A stretch of DNA of 64,000 nucleotides, from positions 520,253-584,252 of the forward strand of contig NZ_JACVOL010000001.1 of NCBI RefSeq assembly GCF_018882415.1. The letters are read 5' to 3'. Below are positions 34,960 through 43,612 of the stretch, one piece after another (position 1 is the stretch's first letter; each line of letters opens with the position of its first letter). The translations under genes were made by a program, and so were the position numbers. Under the pieces are notes generated by a model. The model was not told where the DNA came from, ran no database searches, and was given only the letters and a program-made list of their open reading frames with translations. Origin of the DNA: Polynucleobacter sp. 86C-FISCH (GTDB lineage: Bacteria; Pseudomonadota; Gammaproteobacteria; Burkholderiales; Burkholderiaceae).

Positions 34960-35604
34960 ATGACTGAATCTAACTCCACCCCACGAAAAATCCCATTATT
35001 CCCTCTCGGTACAGTACTTTTCCCGGATGGCGTTATCGCCCTCAAAATTTTTGAAGCTCGCTATCTGGACATGATTAAACAATGCTTGCGCGAGAAGACA
35101 GAGTTTGGCGTGGTTAGCATCATCAAAAATGCCAATAACGACAATGACAGCCAACCTCCTACTTTTGCCAGCATTGGGACCCTAGCGTTGATCGAAGACT
35201 TTGATCCCGTGCAGCCCGCCCTGTACATGACTAAATCATGCGGTACACAGCGCTTTAAGTTACTAAATAGCACTCAACAAAACAATGGTCTTTGGGTTGG
35301 TGAAGTGGAGCTGCTAGATAAAGATCCACTCATGCCTATTCCTCAAGAACATCAGGGTGTCGCTAAATTGCTCAATGAGATTATTTCCGTCATTCAAAGT
35401 GAAGACTTGTTAGGTGACGCACCTTTCAAAAAACCATTTAAGACCGATGATTGCGGCTGGGTCTCCAATCGCCTTGCCGAACTCTTGCCAATCTCTCTTG
35501 CGCAGAAAAATCACCTCTTAGCCCAAACCAATCCACGGATTAGACTCGATCTCATTACTGAAATCATTGAGGATGATGATTTAAGAAATCTGAAGATGCA
35601 CTAA
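34960..35604 (+). CDS. Lon substrate-binding-domain protein
   Basis: This 214-residue soluble protein is a stand-alone LON N-terminal domain protein. It opens with KIPLFPLGTVLFPDGVIALKIFEARYLDMI, the family signature, and continues with the FGVVSI and IGTLALIEDF segments. It lacks the ATPase and protease domains of Lon. Its role is uncertain; it may bind misfolded or specific proteins. It ends 4 bases before the MpaB-family gene, so the two are probably co-transcribed. Confidence 0.9.
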   Translation: MTESNSTPRKIPLFPLGTVLFPDGVIALKIFEARYLDMIKQCLREKTEFGVVSIIKNANNDNDSQPPTFASIGTLALIEDFDPVQPALYMTKSCGTQRFKLLNSTQQNNGLWVGEVELLDKDPLMPIPQEHQGVAKLLNEIISVIQSEDLLGDAPFKKPFKTDDCGWVSNRLAELLPISLAQKNHLLAQTNPRIRLDLITEIIEDDDLRNLKMH

Positions 35605-35608
35605 GCCC

Positions 35609-36469
35609 ATGCTGGATGAGCTGATTCGGAAAACGATTCGAGAAATGGTGGGCGGTAGCGGCCCACCAGTAGCGTTCTTGGTCCCCAAGGGTGATCGCGG
35701 TTTATTTGGTCCTGAATCAATAGCCTGGAAGGTGCATGCAGACTTTATTTCTATGATGATTGGCGGCATCAGCTCATTGATTATGCAAGCACTGCACCCA
35801 CAAGCCTTAGCCGGAGTTTGGGATCACTCCTCTTTCAGAGAAGACTTAAAGGGTCGCCTTGGTAGAACAGCATTTTTTATTGCAGCTACTACATACGGTC
35901 CTACCGATATGGTAGATAACATTATTCATAAGGTTAATCAGATTCATACCAAAATTACTGGCCTCGATGAATTTGGCAAACCATACTCAGCCACCGATCC
36001 ACATTTACTAGCTTGGGTGCATCTCACAGAAACGCGCAGTTTCATGAGTTCTTTTGAGGTTTATCGTAAAGAAAAATTAAGTCCAAAAGAAAAAGACCAA
36101 TATTTTTTAGAAATGAAATCTCTTGGCGAAAGAATGGGCGCTACCGGCATTCCAAATACTTATGCGGAGACTGAGGGCGCCATTAAAGCCTACGTACCAG
36201 AGCTCTATTTTGGCGACCGAGCTAAGAGCATTATTGATTTACTTGATCACTTCCCAAGTAATCTGACCGCCAAACCCTTTATCAAACTCATTAGTCGTGC
36301 AGGGTTTCTGAATCTTCCTGACTGGGTGTACCCGATCATCAAAAGACCAACGCCCACTTATTTAGAGCGCCTTGCAGTTCAGAAGAGTATCGATCTCATC
36401 GCATACCCTGTGCGTGAAGCCCTAAAGGATGGAGTGGCTGCCCACTCTATGCGCAGAATTTATGGTTAA
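35609..36469 (+). CDS. MpaB-family oxygenase (DUF2236)
   Basis: This 286-residue protein matches the oxygenase MpaB family. The segment LIMQALHPQALAGVWDHSSF holds a histidine expected as a haem ligand. The WVHLTETRSFMSSFEVY segment and the FGERMGATGIPNTYAETEG-like region complete the signature. MpaB-type proteins and rubber oxygenases of this superfamily use haem b to oxidise isoprenoid chains. The substrate is unknown here. It follows the Lon-domain gene by 4 bases. Confidence 0.85.
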   Translation: MLDELIRKTIREMVGGSGPPVAFLVPKGDRGLFGPESIAWKVHADFISMMIGGISSLIMQALHPQALAGVWDHSSFREDLKGRLGRTAFFIAATTYGPTDMVDNIIHKVNQIHTKITGLDEFGKPYSATDPHLLAWVHLTETRSFMSSFEVYRKEKLSPKEKDQYFLEMKSLGERMGATGIPNTYAETEGAIKAYVPELYFGDRAKSIIDLLDHFPSNLTAKPFIKLISRAGFLNLPDWVYPIIKRPTPTYLERLAVQKSIDLIAYPVREALKDGVAAHSMRRIYG

Positions 36470-36502
36470 CTTTTTAGAAAAGACTGCATTAACCTTAGGC
36501 CA

Positions 36503-36676
36503 CTACTCGGACTTGGGCTTATCAGGATTGGGCTCTTGGTTCTTATCTTTTACTTGCAGATTCAAACTCGGTGCCGACATTTTTTCACCATCCCAAACCT
36601 GGCCGCACCAACACTCTCCAGCATCATTGATGATGCAAACTCCTGATCCACAGCAACGCTTATCTGGGGCTTTCAT
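36503..36676 (-). CDS. 57-residue cysteine-rich small protein
   Basis: A minus-strand ORF of 57 codons begins at ATG 36676 with AAGG eight bases upstream. The N-terminal half contains CCGSGVCIIND and ECWCGQVWDG: five cysteines within about 17 residues, a likely zinc or iron-sulfur binding knuckle. The C-terminal part is polar and disordered-looking. It is antisense in position to its neighbours and overlaps neither coding region. Similar short cysteine-rich proteins occur in Burkholderiales as far as I recall; function unknown. Confidence 0.65.
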   Translation of the reverse strand: MKAPDKRCCGSGVCIINDAGECWCGQVWDGEKMSAPSLNLQVKDKNQEPNPDKPKSE

Positions 36677-36729
36677 AATTGCAACCTTCTTTCCGATTTA
36701 CGCCAATAAAAGAATATCTTGAGAACATT

Positions 36730-37131
36730 ATGACAACTAATGCCTGCATTGAATTAAAAGATCTTAAGTTGCAAACGCAAATCGGGACCTATGGCCCGGG
36801 AGCTATTGTTCCAAAACAGCATCTTCTCGAATTAACTCTTTGGATAGACCCAAAACTGGTCCTTATCGCGGAAGATGCCATGGAAAATGTATTTGACTAT
36901 GACCCTTTAGTCATTGAGATTGATCGATTAGCAGGCGATGGTCATTATGAAACCCAAGAAAGACTCATGACTAGGATCGTTCAGGCCTGCTCTAAGTACC
37001 CCGAAATTGAGTCTCTTGAAATTGGCCTCAGAAAACTGCCTGTTAGTGCAGGATCGGGCTCACTAGGCGTTCGGCTCTCGATAGATAACGCCGCTCTCAG
37101 CAACATGAGGGATAAAAACTTACTATCGTAA
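36730..37131 (+). CDS. folB: Dihydroneopterin aldolase
   Basis: This 133-residue protein belongs to the dihydroneopterin aldolase/epimerase (FolB/FolX) family of folate synthesis. It opens with IELKDLKLQTQIGTYGPG. Other visible segments are the core YDPLVIEIDRL and the ETQERLMTRIVQAC helix bearing the catalytic-region residues. I choose the ATG at 36730; the longer frame begins in the divergent small gene's promoter. A second member (FolX-type) cannot be excluded. It is not linked to the folE2 gene, which lies 7.6 kb away. Confidence 0.8.
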   Translation: MTTNACIELKDLKLQTQIGTYGPGAIVPKQHLLELTLWIDPKLVLIAEDAMENVFDYDPLVIEIDRLAGDGHYETQERLMTRIVQACSKYPEIESLEIGLRKLPVSAGSGSLGVRLSIDNAALSNMRDKNLLS

Positions 37132-37234
37132 ATTGGCTCGTATGAAACTGAGAATTTCATCATAAAGCTCTCTAATTTTTCGAATCAATTTCATATGCCC
37201 ATCATCTTAAGCGATTCTCTTTAAAGTAAATATC

Positions 37235-37807
37235 ATGAAAATTATCCGTTCCTTCTTTATAAGTACATTACTTGCTATCGTCGCCATGCCAGTAAGCGCA
37301 AACCTTGCAAGTAGCCTTAGCGATGGACAGCATGTTTTGCTGATGCGCCATGCTGATGCACCTGGCTATGGAGATCCTGTGGGCTATCAACTAGATAAAT
37401 GCTCTACCCAAAGAAACCTGGGTGATCGAGGCAAGAGGCAGGCAATACTGATAGGCCAGTGGTTGAGCAATCAAGGGATTACTTCTGCAAAAGTGTTGAG
37501 CAGCCCCTGGTGTCGCTGTATTGAAACTGCAAAACTACTGAACAAGGGACAAGTTAACATCGCCCCCGCTCTCGGCTCCTTCTTTGACGATATGAGCATG
37601 GAAAAAGAGCAAACCCGAAACCTAGAAAAACTTATTCAAGCTCAGCTAACTGAAAATCCCAAGATGCCCATCATCTTGGTCACACATCATGTGAATATCC
37701 AAGCCTTCACTGGGAAAGTAGTTAACGTTGGAGAGATGGTTCTAGCTAAAGTAGATAAGAATGGTAAGTTCCTCTCCCAACAAATCTATCCAAGCCCAAG
37801 TTTTTAA
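37235..37807 (+). CDS. Histidine phosphatase family protein, secreted
   Basis: This 190-residue protein has a signal peptide (about residues 1-22, ending VSA) and the histidine phosphatase core. LLMRHADAPG carries the catalytic histidine, SSPWCRCIETA the second arginine region and LVTHHVNIQAF the second histidine. It probably acts in the periplasm on a phosphomonoester; the substrate is unknown. It is a single-gene unit ended by the terminator at 37830-37854. Confidence 0.88.
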   Translation: MKIIRSFFISTLLAIVAMPVSANLASSLSDGQHVLLMRHADAPGYGDPVGYQLDKCSTQRNLGDRGKRQAILIGQWLSNQGITSAKVLSSPWCRCIETAKLLNKGQVNIAPALGSFFDDMSMEKEQTRNLEKLIQAQLTENPKMPIILVTHHVNIQAFTGKVVNVGEMVLAKVDKNGKFLSQQIYPSPSF

Positions 37808-37829
37808 CGCTTTTCTTTGCGTATAAAAG

Positions 37830-37854
37830 AAAACCACCCGAAGGTGGTTTTTTT
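37830..37854. terminator. Bidirectional terminator between phosphatase gene and tRNA/rpoD
   Basis: AAAACCACC and GGTGGTTTT pair around CGAA (TTCG on the minus strand), with a T-run on the plus strand and a T-rich stretch on the minus strand. It can end the phosphatase transcript and the rpoD-tRNA transcript. Confidence 0.88.
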
Positions 37855-37859
37855 ACTTC

Positions 37860-37936
37860 TGGTGGGCCCACCAGGACTTGAACCTGGGACCAAAGGATTA
37901 TGAGTCCTCTGCTCTAACCAACTGAGCTATGGGCCC
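37860..37936 (-). tRNA. tRNA with CAU anticodon, probably tRNA-Ile2
   Basis: A 77-base tRNA with encoded CCA. The acceptor stem is GGGCCCA/TGGGCCC, the T-arm TTCAAGTC is intact and the D-arm is AGCTCAGTTGGTTAGAGC. The anticodon CAT is at 37900-37902 within the loop CTCATAA. The anticodon arm and variable loop resemble tRNA-Ile2, whose C34 is changed to lysidine to read AUA; elongator tRNA-Met is the alternative. It starts 12 bases after the rpoD stop and is probably co-transcribed. Confidence 0.93.
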
Positions 37937-37948
37937 GTTAGTCTTGGA

Positions 37949-40528
37949 TCAATCTTCTTCGAGGAAGGTCTTGAGTTTGTCGCTACGGCTCGGATGACGC
38001 ATTTTGCGGAGGGCCTTAGCTTCAATTTGACGGATACGCTCACGAGTAACGTCAAACTGTTTGCCAACCTCTTCAAGAGTGTGATCAGTACTCATCTCAA
38101 CACCAAAGCGCATACGCAATACTTTTGCTTCGCGTGGTGTCAATGAATCCAGAACATCTTTCACAACATCGCGCATAGAGTCATGCAATGCCGCTTCAGC
38201 TGGAGCCAAGGTATTGCCGTCTTCAATGAAATCACCCAAATGAGAATCTTCATCGTCACCAATTGGTGTCTCCATAGAGATAGGCTCTTTAGCAATCTTC
38301 ATGATCTTACGGATCTTGTCTTCAGGAATCTCCATCTTCAGCGCCAAGGTTGCAGCATCTGGTTCATGACCAGTCTCTTGCAAAATTTGACGGCTGATAC
38401 GGTTCATCTTGTTGATCGTCTCAATCATGTGAACTGGGATACGGATCGTACGTGCTTGGTCAGCAATAGAGCGAGTAATCGCCTGACGAATCCACCATGT
38501 TGCATAAGTAGAGAACTTATAACCACGACGGTATTCAAACTTATCTACCGCCTTCATCAAACCGATGTTGCCTTCTTGAATCAAATCCAAGAACTGCAAG
38601 CCACGGTTGGTGTATTTCTTAGCAATCGAGATTACCAAACGTAAGTTAGCTACAGTCATCTCACGTTTTGCTTCGCGGGCACGCTTCTCGCCAGCGATCA
38701 TTTGCTTGTTAACTTCTTTTAATTCTGGCAACGGAATAACGACATTCTTCTGAATATCGATCAACTTCTGTTGTAGCTCTTGAATAGCTGGAACGTTACG
38801 TTGCAAGAGTGCACTGTATGGCTTGTTCTCTTTGAGCAACTTCTCAGTCCAAGTCAAATTCATAGACATCTTAGGGAAGTCTTTTAATACTTCACCACGA
38901 TTAACACCTACTTTGTCCACCAACAAACTCACAATACCGCGCTCAAGCTTCCATACCTGGTCTACTTGTGAGCGCATGGTGTCGCATAACTTCTCAACAC
39001 TTTTCGCTGTTAAGCGGAAACCAAGCAATTCAGCACGAATTGCATCTTGCGCCTTCACGTATGCTGGGCAGTTGTAACCATCTTTATCAAATGCACGGCG
39101 CATCTTGTCAGCTTGTGTACGAACGATTGCAAACTTCTCTAAAGAGATTTGCTTTAATTCTTCCAATTGCTTAGCGTTTGCTGTTGCAGCACCGCCACCG
39201 CCACCGCCGCCTTCATCTTCTTCGCCGCCTTCTTCACCTTCTTCAGCGTCCGGATCGACCTCTGGCTCTTCAGGTCCGAGCTTAATATCTTCTGCATTTG
39301 GATCAACCAAACCATCCACAAACTGGTCGATCTCCATCTCGCCACTAGCGATCTTGTCAACGTTGCTCAGAATCTCGGCAATCGTTACAGGGCAAGCAGC
39401 CAAAGCCATCACCATGTCTTTGAGACCAGCTTCGATCTTCTTCGCAATCACGATCTCGCCTTCGCGAGTCAGCAAGTCAACCGTACCCATTTCACGCATA
39501 TACATACGTACTGGATCAGTAGTGCGTCCGAATTCTGAATCAACAGTAGATAAAGCAGCCTCAGCCTCTTCTTCAGCTTCTTCTTCAGAAGCTGCGGCAG
39601 CTGTATTGTCAGAAAGGATTAATGTTTCTGCATCAGGGGCTTGTTCGTAAACAGTAATGCCGATGTCATTGAGCAAGCTGATCAAAGTTTCCAATGCATC
39701 CGCATCGGACAACTCGTCAGACATCACGTCATTCATCTCGCCATGGGTTAAGTAACCCTTGGACATACCCATCTTGATCAAAGTCTTCAAGCGAGCACGG
39801 CGCAACTCTTGTTGTTCTTCAGTTCCTAACTGTTGTGCTGCAAATTCTTTTAAGAGCGCCTTCTCTTTCGCCTTACGCTCACGCGCTTTTTGGCGATCCG
39901 TTAATACTGGTTCAGCAGCTTCAGCAGGTGCATCTGCTTTCGCTTTGCGACCGCGCTTCTTCTCTTCCTCAACAACTACAGGCGCCTCTAGTTCTGCAGT
40001 CTTAGCTTTTTTGCCTTTGACTTCTTTTGCATCTTTGGTTTCTTTTGCTGCCTTTGTTTCTTTAACTGGCTCAGCCTTAGGTGCTGCTACAGCTTTACCT
40101 TTTTTAACTGGTTCAACCTTGACTTCTGCTTTGGCAGATTTCGCGGGAGCTTTTACAACTGGTTTTGCTGCAGCCTTTACTGGTTTAGCTGGTGCTTTTG
40201 CAACAGCCTTAACTGGTTTGGCTGGCGCCTTAACAACTGCTTTTACTGGCTTAGCAGGTGTTTTTGCTTTTGGAGCTGGTTTTGCAGCAGCTTTTACTGG
40301 CTTAGCTGGAGCTTTTACTTTTGGAGCTGGTTTAGCTGGAGCCTTTGCTTTAGCTGCAGGTTTTGCGGCTGGTTTAGCAGCGGTTTTTACTGGCTTAGCA
40401 GGTGTTTTTGCTTTTGGAGCTGGTTTAGCTGGCGCCTTTGCTTTAGCAGCAGGTTTTGTAGCAGCCTTTACTGGCTTAGCAGGTGTTTTTGCTTTTGGAG
40501 CTGGTTTTTTGGTCTTGGTATTAGGCAT
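37949..40528 (-). CDS. rpoD: RNA polymerase primary sigma factor RpoD with a long Lys/Ala/Pro tail
   Basis: This 859-residue primary sigma factor directs RNA polymerase to housekeeping promoters. Region 1.1 begins near residue 235. Other landmarks are [11 protein letters not shown] (region 1.2), the acidic non-conserved insert with a run of glycines, the region 2 motif [34 protein letters not shown], and region 4 ending [20 protein letters not shown]. Residues 1 to about 205 are a K/A/P-rich repeat tail like histone H1 or AlgP, far longer than E. coli RpoD (613). The tail is encoded by repetitive DNA. Confidence 0.97.
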   Translation of the reverse strand: MPNTKTKKPAPKAKTPAKPVKAATKPAAKAKAPAKPAPKAKTPAKPVKTAAKPAAKPAAKAKAPAKPAPKVKAPAKPVKAAAKPAPKAKTPAKPVKAVVKAPAKPVKAVAKAPAKPVKAAAKPVVKAPAKSAKAEVKVEPVKKGKAVAAPKAEPVKETKAAKETKDAKEVKGKKAKTAELEAPVVVEEEKKRGRKAKADAPAEAAEPVLTDRQKARERKAKEKALLKEFAAQQLGTEEQQELRRARLKTLIKMGMSKGYLTHGEMNDVMSDELSDADALETLISLLNDIGITVYEQAPDAETLILSDNTAAAASEEEAEEEAEAALSTVDSEFGRTTDPVRMYMREMGTVDLLTREGEIVIAKKIEAGLKDMVMALAACPVTIAEILSNVDKIASGEMEIDQFVDGLVDPNAEDIKLGPEEPEVDPDAEEGEEGGEEDEGGGGGGGAATANAKQLEELKQISLEKFAIVRTQADKMRRAFDKDGYNCPAYVKAQDAIRAELLGFRLTAKSVEKLCDTMRSQVDQVWKLERGIVSLLVDKVGVNRGEVLKDFPKMSMNLTWTEKLLKENKPYSALLQRNVPAIQELQQKLIDIQKNVVIPLPELKEVNKQMIAGEKRAREAKREMTVANLRLVISIAKKYTNRGLQFLDLIQEGNIGLMKAVDKFEYRRGYKFSTYATWWIRQAITRSIADQARTIRIPVHMIETINKMNRISRQILQETGHEPDAATLALKMEIPEDKIRKIMKIAKEPISMETPIGDDEDSHLGDFIEDGNTLAPAEAALHDSMRDVVKDVLDSLTPREAKVLRMRFGVEMSTDHTLEEVGKQFDVTRERIRQIEAKALRKMRHPSRSDKLKTFLEED
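40245..40507. repeat. In-gene direct repeats encoding the rpoD N-terminal tail
   Basis: A 38-base unit occurs identically three times, beginning at 40245, 40389 and 40470 (spacings 144 and 81 bases, both multiples of three). Many partial copies lie between. It encodes [12 protein letters not shown]-type units, so copy changes would keep the reading frame. Confidence 0.85.
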
Positions 40529-40672
40529 TTATTAGCACTTACTCACATTACTGTTGTTGATATCGACTGATGAAACACAGCCCCGCGTTACTCACTTACC
40601 CACTTACCCCAAATTTCATCAAAATAAAGCGCAAGTGGCTGAATTAAATCGGTTTTTTCTTGGGAACAGAGG

Positions 40673-40678
40673 ATTATA
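40673..40678 (-). promoter_or_regulatory. -10 element of a probable rpoD promoter
   Basis: On the minus strand a perfect TATAAT lies in the 233-base gap between dnaG and rpoD, about 145 bases upstream of the rpoD start. The -35 region at the right distance is a poor match. A leader with the repeated word TAAGTG follows it. Confidence 0.5.
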
Positions 40679-40761
40679 GTCGATTGCGACTTTTTGACCC
40701 CCTTCTTACCTAAAAATATGGGGTAATTTCAGGGGATTTCTAGGGGTGTTTTCAGAAATTC

Positions 40762-42729
40762 TTAGGAGAATTTCAGCTTTTCACCCAATTCCCGATATCG
40801 AGCCCGGTCCTGCTCGGTGGCAGTGCTTCCAGCGATCTTTTGGGCAATTTCCGTCATTTCTTGCTTGAGGTGGGTTAATTCAAGTTTTTTGAATGCCCCA
40901 TCCAGGTCGGCGGCAGCACCATCAAGCTCCAAATCAGAGCCCATCACACGATTTCTGAGGACTTCATACAAAGGAGCCAGCTCGCTTCGAGACAGCTGAT
41001 CTTGGAACATTGCGAATGCTCCAGCACCTGCGGTAGCCGGTTTATTAGCTTCGCCTGGAATCAACTCAACCAAGTCACACTGCGCTAAAAGATCTTTCAT
41101 CAAAGCATGGGCTTTTTCAGATCTTTGTTCCGCAGCTTTCAATGCAAGCGCTCGCTTATTCTCATCTAGCGCCTTTCCTAAATGCGGAAACTGAATGATG
41201 ACTCGCAACATCTGCTCCGCCAAATCGGTTGGTGCTTTAGGTGGTTCAATGTTTTGACTAGCAACGCGCTTTGCAGAACCTTTGGATGCTTGCCAAGGTG
41301 CGCCTTGACGATTGCCATTGCCTGAAAACGAATTCTGATTATTTTGATTGCCTTGAGCACCTGGAGTTCTGACTTGCATCGGCTGATAAGTAGTTTGACG
41401 CACAGGTGCAGGCGCCACTGTTAAACCACAAAATGCTTCAAGCTCGGCTGGAGTGGTATTTGTGCGAATAGCTAACTCACGCAAGATTTGTGTGCGCAGT
41501 GCAATTGGCGGCATGGAAAGCAGAAGGGGTTTAGCAGCATGATGCGTATGGGCTCTGCCTTCAGGTGTAGTTTGCTCATGCCCCTCGCTAACAACCTTGA
41601 AGAAGAAGCTAGAAATAGACATTGCCTCTTTGATGACTTTTTCAAATGCCGGTGCGCCATAAGCACGTACATAACTATCCGGATCATGCTCAGTCGGTAA
41701 AAATAAGAAACGAATTTCTTTATCGTCCGACATGAGAGGCAAGCATGCTTCCAGCGCGCGCTGTGCAGCACGCTGTCCAGCAGAGTCGCCATCAAATGAG
41801 AACACCACCTTATCGGTTTGACGGAGCAGCATACGAACGTGGTTTGCAGTGCACGCGGTACCTAAAGTAGCAACCGCATTTGGAAATCCCAATTGCGCTA
41901 ATGCCACGACATCCATATAACCTTCGCAGACGAGAACATATTCTTGTGAACGAATCGCTTGTCTTGCTTCAAACAAACCATAGAGCGTATTGCCCTTAGA
42001 AAAGAGCGGCGTCTCTGGAGAATTTAAATATTTAGGCTCGCCCTGATCCAAGATGCGCCCACCAAAGCCAATCGTTTGACCTTTAGGATTGCGAATTGGG
42101 AACATGATGCGATCGCGGAAACGGTCATATCGCTTTACATTTGCGCCTTCAGACTGCTCGCCCTGAATGAGTAGACCGCCCTCTAATAATGTCTTGGCAA
42201 CCTCATCATTGGAATAAGTTCCAAAGACCGCTTCTAGGCCCTGCCAGCCATCAGGTGCATAACCCAAGGCATAGCGCTTGGCGATCTCACCAGTAAGACC
42301 ACGACCTTTGAGGTATTCGACAGCTCGGGTGTTGCCCTTGAGTTGCTGGCGATACCAATCCGCCGCAGAACTCATTACCTCACTCAGTGCCATAGCTTGC
42401 TGCTGGCGCGCGACATCATTTGCAGTGCGCTCTTCTCGAGGCACGTCTAAACCAGCAGAGCGTGCCAAGTCTTCAATGGCATCCACATAACCAAGACCGG
42501 AATACTCCATTAAAAAGCTAATGGCAGATCCGTGCGCGCCACAACCAAAGCAGTGATAAAACTGTTTGGTGGGTGATACTGAAAACGAAGGAGACTTCTC
42601 AGAATGAAAGGGGCACAAACCCTGAAAGTTCGCGCCCGCTTTTTTTAGCTTTACGTGCTGACCAACCACATCAACGATGTCTACCCGATTTAATAGATCG
42701 GCAATAAAGGATTGTGGGATGAGTGCCAT
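40762..42729 (-). CDS. dnaG: DNA primase DnaG
   Basis: DnaG makes RNA primers at the replication fork. The 655-residue protein has the CHC2 zinc-binding domain (C39, H42, C60, C63) and the TOPRIM core with VCEGYMDVVALAQLG and FSFDGDSAGQRAAQRA. The C-terminal helicase-binding domain follows a flexible, Asn/Gln-rich linker (about residues 440-480). It lies 36 bases after yqeY. The order rpsU-yqeY-dnaG-rpoD is the macromolecular synthesis cluster. Confidence 0.97.
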   Translation of the reverse strand: MALIPQSFIADLLNRVDIVDVVGQHVKLKKAGANFQGLCPFHSEKSPSFSVSPTKQFYHCFGCGAHGSAISFLMEYSGLGYVDAIEDLARSAGLDVPREERTANDVARQQQAMALSEVMSSAADWYRQQLKGNTRAVEYLKGRGLTGEIAKRYALGYAPDGWQGLEAVFGTYSNDEVAKTLLEGGLLIQGEQSEGANVKRYDRFRDRIMFPIRNPKGQTIGFGGRILDQGEPKYLNSPETPLFSKGNTLYGLFEARQAIRSQEYVLVCEGYMDVVALAQLGFPNAVATLGTACTANHVRMLLRQTDKVVFSFDGDSAGQRAAQRALEACLPLMSDDKEIRFLFLPTEHDPDSYVRAYGAPAFEKVIKEAMSISSFFFKVVSEGHEQTTPEGRAHTHHAAKPLLLSMPPIALRTQILRELAIRTNTTPAELEAFCGLTVAPAPVRQTTYQPMQVRTPGAQGNQNNQNSFSGNGNRQGAPWQASKGSAKRVASQNIEPPKAPTDLAEQMLRVIIQFPHLGKALDENKRALALKAAEQRSEKAHALMKDLLAQCDLVELIPGEANKPATAGAGAFAMFQDQLSRSELAPLYEVLRNRVMGSDLELDGAAADLDGAFKKLELTHLKQEMTEIAQKIAGSTATEQDRARYRELGEKLKFS

Positions 42730-42765
42730 AAGGCGAGTATGAAACTGTTTCGCTTATTTGGATAC

Positions 42766-43212
42766 TTACTTGGCGAGTGCGGCTTTTACCAAACCAGAAA
42801 CTTTGCCCATATCTGCTTTACCAGCCAATTGGCCTTTCAGAACGCCAATCACCTTGCCCATATCCTGTGGACCAGCAGCGCCAGTAGAAGCAACAGCAGC
42901 CGCTACTGCAGCCTCCACTTCAGCATCAGATAACTGCGCTGGCAGGTACGTTTGCAAGATCACCATCTCGGCTGCTTCAATCGCAACCAAATCATCGCGT
43001 CCAGCTTTTTCAAATTGAGAGATAGAGTCTTTGCGTTGCTTAATCATTTTTTCAACAGTAGCAATCACACCGGCATCATCCACTACGATGCGCTCATCAA
43101 CTTCGCGTTGCTTAATCGCCGCCAACAAGAGACGAATAGTTCCTAAGCGCTCAGTTTCTTTTGCGCGCATAGCGTTTTTCATATCTTCAGTAATTTGATC
43201 TTTTAGACTCAT
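42766..43212 (-). CDS. yqeY: GatB/YqeY domain protein
   Basis: This 148-residue helical protein is a stand-alone YqeY domain, related to the tRNA-binding tail of GatB amidotransferase. The opening LKDQITEDMKNAMRAKETERLGTIRLLLAAIKQREVDER is diagnostic. Its cellular role is unclear; tRNA-linked functions are inferred from GatB. It is embedded between rpsU and dnaG, 36 bases upstream of dnaG. Confidence 0.93.
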   Translation of the reverse strand: MSLKDQITEDMKNAMRAKETERLGTIRLLLAAIKQREVDERIVVDDAGVIATVEKMIKQRKDSISQFEKAGRDDLVAIEAAEMVILQTYLPAQLSDAEVEAAVAAAVASTGAAGPQDMGKVIGVLKGQLAGKADMGKVSGLVKAALAK

Positions 43213-43256
43213 GGCTTTATTCCTGATGTTGAATGTATCTAGCGATTAAAAAGCAA

Positions 43257-43287
43257 AAACCCGCTGCGTTTCACCGTCAGCGGGTTT
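43257..43287 (-). terminator. Terminator/attenuator between rpsU and yqeY
   Basis: AAACCCGCTG and CAGCGGGTTT pair around an 11-base loop, and on the minus strand the stem runs into a T-rich tract. It would cap most rpsU transcripts and let a fraction read into yqeY-dnaG. Confidence 0.85.
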
Positions 43288-43322
43288 CAAAGCTTCTCGG
43301 TGAAGAGAGCTTTTAAATTCTA

Positions 43323-43535
43323 TTAGTAAAGCTTCTTTGGCAACATTTGGCTGCGAATGCGCTTGTAATGGCGCTTAGCAGCTGCAGCCTTCTTACGCTT
43401 ACGCTCAGCCGTTGGCTTCTCGTAGAACTCGCGTGCACGCAAGTCTGTCAAAAGGCCATTCTTTTCAATGGTGCGCTTGAAACGGCGCAATGCCACTTCA
43501 AATGGTTCGTTTTCGCGGAGGCGGACTGTAGTCAT
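43323..43535 (-). CDS. rpsU: 30S ribosomal protein S21
   Basis: S21 is a small basic protein of the 30S subunit needed for start-site selection. The 70-residue sequence [20 protein letters not shown] at the N-terminus and the basic [21 protein letters not shown] region are typical. It is the first gene of the minus-strand cluster with yqeY, dnaG and rpoD. It is divergent from tsaD, with 77 bases between the start codons. Confidence 0.97.
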   Translation of the reverse strand: MTTVRLRENEPFEVALRRFKRTIEKNGLLTDLRAREFYEKPTAERKRKKAAAAKRHYKRIRSQMLPKKLY

Positions 43536-43588
43536 ACTTGTTTAACTCGTATATGCTCGAAAAATATCGAAAAATTAACTGAATTGCG

Positions 43589-43594
43589 ATTCTA
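43589..43594 (-). promoter_or_regulatory. -10-like element of a possible rpsU promoter
   Basis: TAGAAT on the minus strand lies 53 bases upstream of the rpsU start, in the 77-base gap to tsaD. The -35 region is weak, so the assignment is tentative. Confidence 0.35.
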
Positions 43595-43612
43595 GCACGA
43601 CCAAGCGAAAAA

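Noticed and set aside
40140-40520. Regularly repeated DNA that could be taken for a CRISPR-like or tandem array
   Set aside because: The repeats are in-frame codons for the RpoD tail, with no unique spacers and no cas genes.
39759-40535. Long plus-strand frame (258 codons) opposite the rpoD 5' end
   Set aside because: It mirrors the Lys/Ala/Pro repeats as an Ala/Gly/Phe-rich low-complexity frame. It has no family resemblance and lies wholly inside rpoD.
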